DNA of 5,454 bases, taken from the NCBI GenBank assembly GCA_031278135.1, contig JAITKY010000169.1, positions 1-5,454 of the forward strand, in the 5' to 3' direction. This DNA comes from Prevotellaceae bacterium. Lineage in GTDB: Bacteria > Bacteroidota > Bacteroidia > Bacteroidales > UBA932. Below the pieces are notes generated by a model. It was not told the origin of the DNA. It worked only from the letters and a program-made list of their open reading frames with translations, and did no database searches. The number at the start of each line of letters is the position of its first letter. Position 1 is the stretch's first letter. Made by a program: the position numbers and the translations under genes. Shown here one piece after another: positions 1 through 5,229 of this stretch.

Positions 1-12
1 GCAAATTAATTT

Positions 13-1425
13 TCAACAGAACACTGTTTCCATATCTATGACTTGCCATGGTTTAGCGTTTTTCCATTCGCCACGTGTAAAGTCGGGGATATCGACGGAG
101 TTACTGCGATTCAGCACCGACCGTTCGCTCAGTTCCACGATACTCGACCATGCGGCGGCGTCGTACACATCCTGATCTAATGGCAAACCATTACGCAGAC
201 AGTATATTAGACGCCAGTCCATGATATAATCCATTCCTCCATGTCCGCCGACGGATTTTGCCTTTTCGCCGATGTATTTCGATAATGGATGTTCGTACTG
301 TTCCATTATTGCCTTAAATTTTTCGGGTTTCAGAAATTCGTGGGCGTTAGGTTCGAGGGCGATTTTTTGTTCGGGATATTTGACAGCATAGCCTTTTGTT
401 CCGCTGATTTTGTGGATACGGTCGTAAGGTCTCGGACTTGTTGTATCGTGTACTACGACAATGGTGTGACCTTTTACAGTACGTATCAGCGTCTGGCTCA
501 TATCGCCCAGTTTATACGTAGCTTTTGCTTCGGGCGAATCTTTTCCGAACGTATTTTCGGCGTAGAGCGTCAATCCGTACTGGTTTGACGACATCGAAGT
601 AAGATATTCGAAACGGTCGCCGCGGTTGATACCCATGATTTGTGCCACAGGACCCAGCCCGTGCATTGGATACGGATTGCCGGTATGTTTTTTGCTATAT
701 TCCAGTCGCCACATATTGTGATAACCGTTTTTGCTATGTTTGAGGCTACGCAGGTCGTGGATATATGCTCCTTCGCCGTGATATATCTCTCCGAAAAGAC
801 CTTTACGCGCCATGTTTAGCGTTGTCAGTTCGAAAAAGTCGTAACAACAGTTTTCGAGCATCATGTAATGGCGTTGCGTTTCTTCGGCGGTATCGACCAG
901 AGCCCAGCAGTCGTCCACAGTCAGAGCGGCAGGGATTTCCGAGACAGCGTGTTTACCGTGTTTCATTGCGTACAGCGAAATAGGGACATGCAGATGCCAT
1001 GGTGTAGCGTTATAAATCAAGTCGATATCATCGCGTTCACACACTTTTTTCCAGTCTTCTTCTCCCGTGTAGGCTATCGCTTCGGGACGTCCGAGTTTTT
1101 TCAAAGTATTCTGACAACTTTTGATGCGGTTTTCATGCAAATCGCACAACACCACGATCTTTGTACCTTCGATGTGCGACAGTCTATTCACAGCGTCTGC
1201 TCCGCGTCCCAGTCCGATGACTGCAATACGCACTTCGGGAATTGGTTCGCAACGCAAACCCATCACCGATTTTCCTTTTTTCGATTGAGCGACAGGCGCC
1301 GCTGATGCTTCATTTTCTTTTGCCGGATTACTTCCGTATTGTGTCAATCCTGCATAACCTGATACGCCAAACGCTAACCCTCCATACAGGGTTTTCTTCA
1401 AAAAATTTCGACGATTCTCTTTCAT
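13..1425 (-). CDS. Tat-exported GH109 family glycosidase (Gfo/Idh/MocA fold), probable alpha-N-acetylgalactosaminidase
   Basis: The 470-residue product fits glycoside hydrolase family 109, whose members cleave terminal alpha-GalNAc through transient oxidation by tightly bound NAD. Seen: a twin-arginine signal (RRNFLKK, residues 5-11, then a hydrophobic stretch to about 26) with no lipobox Cys, so export to the periplasm by Tat is likely; a Rossmann fingerprint GLGRGA (71-76) followed by the acidic D95; W143-H144-L145-H146; SEIPA (162-166), where Gfo/Idh/MocA dehydrogenases usually have EKP with a catalytic Lys; N192; Y221 with H224; R240; YPMH (252-255); and Y334. From memory, these line up in order and spacing with the NAD- and substrate-binding positions annotated for GH109, at a constant offset for most. 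Length is normal for the family and the gene is complete. The ATG at 1425 has no clear Shine-Dalgarno sequence, but it places the Tat motif at the very N-terminus, which supports this start. It is transcribed divergently from the receptor gene. Substrate specificity is inferred from the family; another amino-sugar linkage is possible. Confidence 0.9.
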   Translation of the reverse strand: MKENRRNFLKKTLYGGLAFGVSGYAGLTQYGSNPAKENEASAAPVAQSKKGKSVMGLRCEPIPEVRIAVIGLGRGADAVNRLSHIEGTKIVVLCDLHENRIKSCQNTLKKLGRPEAIAYTGEEDWKKVCERDDIDLIYNATPWHLHVPISLYAMKHGKHAVSEIPAALTVDDCWALVDTAEETQRHYMMLENCCYDFFELTTLNMARKGLFGEIYHGEGAYIHDLRSLKHSKNGYHNMWRLEYSKKHTGNPYPMHGLGPVAQIMGINRGDRFEYLTSMSSNQYGLTLYAENTFGKDSPEAKATYKLGDMSQTLIRTVKGHTIVVVHDTTSPRPYDRIHKISGTKGYAVKYPEQKIALEPNAHEFLKPEKFKAIMEQYEHPLSKYIGEKAKSVGGHGGMDYIMDWRLIYCLRNGLPLDQDVYDAAAWSSIVELSERSVLNRSNSVDIPDFTRGEWKNAKPWQVIDMETVFC

Positions 1426-1469
1426 TATAGATAAAATTAATTATTATTATTTTAACTTTTTTTAAAGTG

Positions 1470-1500
1470 CAAAGGTCAATATTTTTTTTCAATCTGCAAA
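1470..1500 (-). promoter_or_regulatory. Probable Bacteroidota-type promoter of the GH109 gene
   Basis: Read on the minus strand, TTTG (1500-1497) is followed after 19 bp by GACCTTTG (1477-1470). This matches the Bacteroidota housekeeping pattern TTTG-N19-21-TAnnTTTG with one mismatch, in the first base of the -7 box. It lies 44 nt before the ATG at 1425, leaving an A/T-rich leader of roughly 35-40 nt. The box is part of a 13-mer that recurs in the opposite promoter. The call rests on motif and spacing only. Confidence 0.5.
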
Positions 1501-1567
1501 ATATTGTCCGCTTCAATCTGATTTTTTTTTGCTTTAATAAGTTATTTTTCTATTTCAACGGATTACT

Positions 1568-1599
1568 TTTCCTTGATGATAATTTTTTTCTCACCTTTG
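1568..1599 (+). promoter_or_regulatory. Possible Bacteroidota-type promoter of the receptor gene
   Basis: CACCTTTG (1592-1599) matches the -7 box TAnnTTTG except for its first base. Twenty bp upstream, TTTC (1568-1571) is one base off the -33 TTTG. The -7 box ends 41 nt before the ATG at 1641, almost the same distance as in the divergent promoter. The weaker -33 element makes this the less certain of the two. A purine-rich AAAGGAA (1634-1640) directly abuts the start codon, too close for a standard Shine-Dalgarno but usual for an A-rich Bacteroidota leader. Confidence 0.38.
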
Positions 1600-1640
1600 C
1601 ACTTTGTAATTATAGAATATTTTAGATAAAAATAAAGGAA

Positions 1641-4088
1641 ATGAGAAAAATTGTGTTTATTATTCAAATGTGTATGTGTGTTAATTTTGTTTATGCGATT
1701 AACGATGGCGTTATCAACGGGATTGTGATAGATTCGAAGAGCAAATCGGCTTTGGAATCGGCGACGGTAATGATTACGCAAAAGAACGATTCAACGATGG
1801 CGTCTCTTGGCGTAAATACCGATAAAAACGGTCGGTTTTCAGTCAAAAATATTCCCTATGGAGACTATATATTGGTTGTTTCGACAGTCGGATACAAAAA
1901 TTTCGAACAGGAAATCTCCCTGACAGCAGACACGAAAACAATCAACCTGCGTCAAATATCGTTGACCGAAGAGTCGGAACTATTAGACGAAGTACAGGTT
2001 ACCGCCATCGGTACTCAGATGAAAATCGATATCGACAAAAAAGTGTTCAATGTTGATCAGAACATTGCAACAGCGGGAGGGAATGCCAGCGAAGTGTTGA
2101 GCAACATTCCTTCGGTTGAAGTCAATACCGAAGGCGAAGTATCGCTACGTGGAAATTCGGCTGTAACGATATGGATAAACGGCAAAGCATCCGGACTTTC
2201 GGCTGACAACCGTGCGCAGATACTCGAACAGATGCCGGCCGAAAATATTGACAGAATTGAAGTAATTACCAATCCGTCGGCAAAATACAGTCCCGAAGGA
2301 ACAGCCGGAATAATAAACATTATCCTGAAAGAAAACCGTCGTGCAGGATATTTCGGAAGCATACAGGCAGGAGTCAATTCCCGCGGAGGCTACAATGTCG
2401 GCGTCAACTACAACTGGAGCAACAAAAAGTTAGACGCTTACGCAAGTCTGAATCAAAGAAGCAGAGTGTTTACGGGAGGAAGTAATTCGTCGAGGCTGAT
2501 AGGTGGAACTGATACATTTCTAAATCAAGTTGCCGACATCGACGGTCGTCACAATAACTTTTTCGGACGCGCCGGTTTGACATATCACCTCACTGCTAAC
2601 GACCATTTTTCGTTGAGCGGCTTCAACATGTTCGGCGGCGGCAAAAATAACAATGTGACTGACTATACAAGCAATATTCCCGGCTCGTACACACAAAGCG
2701 AACGCCGTACTTCGTCGGACAACGACATGCTTGGAGGCAATGTACAATTCGGTTACAAACATGATTTCAGCAAAACAACCAATATCGATTTCACCGCTTC
2801 GTACAACAAATGGGGAATGGATGGCGAATCTGTTTACACTCAGTCGTCAACCTATGCAGACGGCTCTAAAACATCTTCGTACCAGCGCCAAACAAGCAAC
2901 ATGGGTCCTTATAATTTCGAATTTCAACTTGATTATATCAATACTTTCAACGAAAACAACAAATTGGAAGCCGGTTACAAAGGAACGCTCGGACGTGAAG
3001 ACAGTCCTGTAGAAACATTTTCGGGAAGCGCAAAGGACAACGCCGTCGATACTCCCGAACTGTTCAACCGGTTTATTTACAATCAAGATGTGCAAGCATT
3101 ATATTCGACATATACAGGACGTTTGGACAAATTCGGATATCAGCTCGGACTGCGCGGCGAATATTCGAATATCAAAACTCGATCTCTTGGATATGGCGAA
3201 ACAAATGTCCCGTATCATTACAACGATTATTTCGACTTGTTTCCGAGCATTTTCCTGTCGTATGCGCTGCCAGATGGCAACGAATTACAGGTGAACTACA
3301 CACGACGAATCTCTCGACCGCGAGGTCCACAGATTAATTCGTTCAAGAACATAACCGATTCAACAAATATTTCGTTCGGTAATCCCGATTTGTTTCCCGA
3401 ATATTCAAATTCGTTCGAACTTAATTATATCAAGAATTGGAAAAATCACATTCTTTCTTTTTCGGGATACTATCGTTCCACTGACAATATCGTTCAACGA
3501 ATCAGTTATATCGATGATAATATCATGAAAAGTACGTTCGAAAATGTTGCCGGGACATCGTCGGCTGGGACGGAGTTTGTTGTGAAAAACAAATTTGCAG
3601 AGTTCATCGATTTGACTACAACCGTCAATCTGTTCTATAATAAATTGGACGGATTTTCGTACGTCCCCGAAGGCGCTACGACACCTGTAACAGGAATTGC
3701 ACAGGAAAACTTTTCGTGGGATGCCAAAATAATTGCAAGTTTTATGTTGCCGAAACTATTTTCGTTACAACTAACAGGCGATTATCGTGCAAAACAACTT
3801 ATCGCTCAAGGATACAGGAAAGCGAACTATTCGTTAGACGCAGGAATACGTCGAGTGTTCGGGAAAATCAGTGCAAGCATCAATGCCCGTGACATTTTCA
3901 ACTCCCGAAAATGGCACACTGTAACTTCGGGTCAGGGTTTTTCGCAGGATTCCGAAAACTGGCGAGGTGGTCGTTTCGTTGGTTTGACCGTAACGTACAA
4001 TTTCGGAAACATGAGACCTCAACGACAGGAACAAAAATCCGACCGAGACAACTCCGGAAGCGGATACGAGGTCGAAGGGGATTTTTGA
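1641..4088 (+). CDS. TonB-dependent-receptor-like outer-membrane beta-barrel protein with carboxypeptidase-regulatory-like N-terminal domain
   Basis: The complete 815-residue protein has a signal peptide at 1-19 (cleavage after NFVYA). A carboxypeptidase-regulatory-like beta-sandwich follows at about 24-107 (begins INGIVIDS, contains GRFSVKNIPYGDYILVVSTVGY). A short DEVQVTA motif (116-122) corresponds to the DEVVVTA segment preceding the plug in many Bacteroidota receptors. The plug domain spans about 125-230 and ends SAKYSPEGTAGIINIILK. The outer-membrane barrel runs to about 790 and includes GNPDLFPEYSNSFELNY (580-596), typical of the OMP_b-brl_3 family. The last barrel strand is GLTVTYNF (781-788), followed by a charged tail of about 27 residues. 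Such proteins are thought to act in TonB-driven uptake or as outer-membrane channels; the ligand cannot be read from sequence. It is clearly shorter than SusC/RagA proteins (about 1000 residues) and no SusD-like gene follows, so I would not call it SusC. The ATG at 1641 is chosen because the signal peptide starts there. The palindromic array begins 24 bp after the stop. Confidence 0.9.
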   Translation: MRKIVFIIQMCMCVNFVYAINDGVINGIVIDSKSKSALESATVMITQKNDSTMASLGVNTDKNGRFSVKNIPYGDYILVVSTVGYKNFEQEISLTADTKTINLRQISLTEESELLDEVQVTAIGTQMKIDIDKKVFNVDQNIATAGGNASEVLSNIPSVEVNTEGEVSLRGNSAVTIWINGKASGLSADNRAQILEQMPAENIDRIEVITNPSAKYSPEGTAGIINIILKENRRAGYFGSIQAGVNSRGGYNVGVNYNWSNKKLDAYASLNQRSRVFTGGSNSSRLIGGTDTFLNQVADIDGRHNNFFGRAGLTYHLTANDHFSLSGFNMFGGGKNNNVTDYTSNIPGSYTQSERRTSSDNDMLGGNVQFGYKHDFSKTTNIDFTASYNKWGMDGESVYTQSSTYADGSKTSSYQRQTSNMGPYNFEFQLDYINTFNENNKLEAGYKGTLGREDSPVETFSGSAKDNAVDTPELFNRFIYNQDVQALYSTYTGRLDKFGYQLGLRGEYSNIKTRSLGYGETNVPYHYNDYFDLFPSIFLSYALPDGNELQVNYTRRISRPRGPQINSFKNITDSTNISFGNPDLFPEYSNSFELNYIKNWKNHILSFSGYYRSTDNIVQRISYIDDNIMKSTFENVAGTSSAGTEFVVKNKFAEFIDLTTTVNLFYNKLDGFSYVPEGATTPVTGIAQENFSWDAKIIASFMLPKLFSLQLTGDYRAKQLIAQGYRKANYSLDAGIRRVFGKISASINARDIFNSRKWHTVTSGQGFSQDSENWRGGRFVGLTVTYNFGNMRPQRQEQKSDRDNSGSGYEVEGDF

Positions 4089-4090
4089 TT

Positions 4091-4111
4091 TACGTTTTAC
4101 GTTTTACGTTT
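4091..4111. repeat. Triple heptamer TACGTTT, directly after the receptor gene
   Basis: Three perfect head-to-tail copies of TACGTTT occupy 4091-4097, 4098-4104 and 4105-4111, starting two bases after the receptor stop codon. The last copy runs into the first unit of the palindromic array, and its CGTTTT reappears immediately beyond the far end of the array at 4665-4670. No function is assigned. Confidence 0.85.
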
Positions 4112-4604
4112 TATCCACAGATTTTCACAGATTTTCACAGATTTGATTCATCTGTGTAAATCTGTGTAAATCTGTGGATCATATCCTCTTTTTTATCCAC
4201 AGATGTACACAGATGTTCACAGATTTTGATTCATCTGTGTAAATCTGTGTAAATCTGTGGATCCTATCCTCTTTTTATCCACAGATGTACACAGATGTTC
4301 ACAGATTTGATTCATCTGTGTAAATCTGTGTAAATCTGTGGATCATATCCTCTTTTATCCACAGATTTTCACAGATGTTCACAGATTTGATTCATCTGTG
4401 TAAATCTGTGTAAATCTGTGGATCATATCCTCTTTTATCCACAGATGTACACAGATGTTCACAGATTTGATTCATCTGTGTGAATCTGTGTAAATCTGTG
4501 GATCATATCCTCTTTTATCCACAGATTCACACAGATGTTCGCAGATTTGTTTCATCTGTGTAAATCTGTGTAAATCTGTGGATCATATCCTCTTTTTATC
4601 CACA
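4111..4604 (+). promoter_or_regulatory. Seven perfect DnaA-box 9-mers (TTATCCACA), one per array unit
   Basis: TTATCCACA, the consensus high-affinity DnaA box of E. coli and many other bacteria, is found at 4111-4119, 4193-4201, 4275-4283, 4355-4363, 4435-4443, 4515-4523 and 4596-4604, all on the plus strand. The leading TT comes from the spacer T-run, or from the flanking CGTTTT in unit 1. On the minus strand the right arms add near-matches with one mismatch to TTWTNCACA: TGATCCACA at six of the seven unit ends (TGATCCACA is altered where the following base differs) and ATTTACACA inside the arms. The motif matches are certain. DnaA binding is inference, and no dnaA, dnaN or other origin-associated gene is in view, so oriC is not claimed. 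Confidence 0.5.
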
Positions 4605-4664
4605 GATTCACATAGATGTTCGCAGATTTGTTTCATCTGTGTAAATCTGTGTAAATCTGTGGAT
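4113..4664. repeat. Tandem array of seven palindromic units built from 10-bp ACAGAT/ATCTGT repeats
   Basis: Seven units occur at 4113-4179, 4195-4262, 4277-4343, 4357-4423, 4437-4503, 4517-4583 and 4598-4664, giving start-to-start periods of 82, 82, 80, 80, 80 and 81 bp. Each unit consists of ATCCACAGAT, two more decamers ending ACAGAT, a loop (TTGATTC in units 1, 3, 4, 5; TTTGATTC in 2; TTGTTTC in 6, 7), two decamers ATCTGTGTAA, and ATCTGTGGAT. The two 30-bp arms are near-perfect inverted repeats and could form a long hairpin or cruciform. Spacers read CATATCCTC (CCTATCCTC in the second) plus 4-6 T. Right arms are identical in six of seven units; only unit 5 has a G (ATCTGTGTGA). Left arms vary in the second and third decamers (TTTC, GTAC, TCAC, GTTC variants). 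Similar ATCTGTG-type repeats occur in many environmental genomes as far as I recall, but I know no established name or function. There is no coding potential: the period is not a multiple of three and apparent reading frames are by-products. Confidence 0.97.
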
Positions 4665-4672
4665 CGTTTTAT
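4598..4672 (+). terminator. Possible terminator formed by the array hairpins (last unit shown)
   Basis: Any unit transcribed on the plus strand could fold into a stem of up to 30 bp with a 7-8 nt loop. Unit 7 is followed by CGTTTTAT and further T, and the other units by a spacer ending in 4-6 T. The first hairpin starts 24 bp after the receptor stop codon, a plausible place for transcription to end. The stems are A/T-rich and the T-run is not directly adjacent to the stem in units 1-6, so this is not a classical intrinsic terminator. Confidence 0.3.
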
Positions 4673-4743
4673 TTTGCAGTTTCAAATATTTTTCGGATCT
4701 TTGTGCCCTCAAATATTCAGATTTTGGGGATGTACAGGATGGG

Positions 4744-4755
4744 GATTATATAATC
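4744..4755. repeat. 12-bp perfect palindrome GATTATATAATC
   Basis: Perfect dyad with no loop, flanked by ACAGGATGGG on the left and TGTTAAATGACTGA on the right. The flanks have the appearance of a degenerate larger inverted repeat (ACAGGAT against ATCTGT). It could be a decayed single copy of another interspersed palindrome family, or chance in A/T-rich DNA. Confidence 0.45.
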
Positions 4756-4941
4756 TGTTAAATGACTGAGGGGGAGCAGGATATAAAGATAGCAGGAGAT
4801 TAGGGACGGTATTAAGAGATAAGTGAAACAGACCGAGCAGCAGAGAGTTACAGATTGAGGCGAGAGTTATTAGGTGTATTAGGTTTTTAGGTTTTTTTTA
4901 TTATTTACGGGGTTATGGGCATAAAAGAGCATCATTATTAC

Positions 4942-4956
4942 AGGAAAAATTTTCCT
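4942..4956. repeat. 15-bp dyad AGGAAAAATTTTCCT
   Basis: Two 7-bp arms (AGGAAAA and TTTTCCT) are perfectly complementary around a single central base. With no loop, it resembles a protein-binding dyad more than an RNA hairpin. It is 273 bp upstream of the next start codon, and no regulator gene is in the window. Confidence 0.4.
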
Positions 4957-5131
4957 AATTGTCGTTGTTGGAGCGTTTATTTTAGCGCGATGACGGGTAA
5001 GAAACAAATTATTCTGTGGTTTTGTTCAATGCGGTTTTTTACGGATAAGAAAGAGGGCTTTATTTTAGAAGGAGAAAATGGATTATGATACGAGAATCAG
5101 TCAGCGGAAAAGACAGTAGGAGACGGACAAT

Positions 5132-5153
5132 CCCGTTAAAGGAATTTTACGGG
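5132..5153 (+). other. Small hairpin with GGAA tetraloop
   Basis: CCCGTTAAA (5132-5140) pairs with TTTTACGGG (5145-5153) through five outer pairs, one T-T mismatch and three inner pairs, closing on GGAA, which fits the GNRA tetraloop pattern. No T-run follows immediately, so it is not a convincing terminator. It would lie in the leader if the gene at 5230 is transcribed from further upstream. Confidence 0.35.
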
Positions 5154-5186
5154 TCAGCATATATTTTATTTATTATTAATAGCATC

Positions 5187-5207
5187 AATCGCAGAACAGT
5201 TGCGATT
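5187..5207 (+). promoter_or_regulatory. Inverted repeat AATCGCA / TGCGATT upstream of the final gene
   Basis: AATCGCA (5187-5193) and TGCGATT (5201-5207) are perfect 7-bp complements separated by 7 nt, 22 bp before the ATG at 5230. A further AATCGCAA lies inside the coding region at 5250-5257 and can also pair with the right arm. It could be an operator dyad or an RNA hairpin in the leader; the sequence does not decide. Confidence 0.4.
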
Positions 5208-5229
5208 AACTACAAAAACAGAATTTATC

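Larger units (their letters stand above)
4665..5229. other. Intergenic stretch with no convincing gene; purine-rich segment and short dyads
   Basis: These 565 bp contain no recognisable RNA gene and no protein gene I can defend. What can be seen: a low-complexity part with the 12-bp palindrome GATTATATAATC (4744-4755); a purine-rich stretch (74 of 100 bases at 4761-4860 are A or G on the plus strand, counted by hand); three TTAGGT copies (4870-4875, 4879-4884, 4887-4892) leading into a T-run; a 15-bp dyad (4942-4956); a small hairpin (5132-5153); and an inverted repeat just upstream of the next gene (5187-5207). It may be the remains of older repeats or a long leader of the gene at 5230. No clear TAnnTTTG promoter box with a matching -33 element was found ahead of that gene; TATATTTT (5160-5167) is the nearest candidate. 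Confidence 0.6.

Noticed and set aside
868..1305. 145-codon plus-strand frame opposite the GH109 gene
   Set aside because: Antisense shadow of a gene with clear family motifs; it shows no signal peptide or recognisable domain.
1641..4088. SusC/RagA-type nutrient receptor
   Set aside because: The protein is about 200 residues too short, ends in an OMP_b-brl_3-type barrel, and no SusD-like gene follows.
3911..4159. 82-codon plus-strand frame overlapping the receptor 3' end and the first array unit
   Set aside because: It overlaps a well-supported coding region in another frame and continues into the heptamer and palindrome repeats.
4113..4664. CRISPR array
   Set aside because: The repeated unit is 80-82 bp including the spacer, spacers are near-identical rather than unique, and no cas gene is present.
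4113..4664. Chromosomal replication origin (oriC)
   Set aside because: DnaA boxes alone are not enough: no origin-associated genes, no recognisable unwinding element beside the boxes, and the boxes are explained by repeat amplification.
4578..4769. 63-codon open frame running out of array unit 7
   Set aside because: Its first third is translated palindromic repeat, and the rest is low-complexity intergenic sequence. Such frames are a known by-product of ATCTGTG-type repeats.
4915..5088. 57-codon open frame starting ATG at 4915 (MGIKEHHYYRKN...) and ending TGA at 5088
   Set aside because: A frame of this length is expected by chance in 565 bp. There is no clear ribosome site beyond a G-run, no recognisable motif, and the composition is odd (rich in aromatic residues and Cys). 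It contains the 4942-4956 dyad. Kept only as a possibility; conservation in relatives would revive it.
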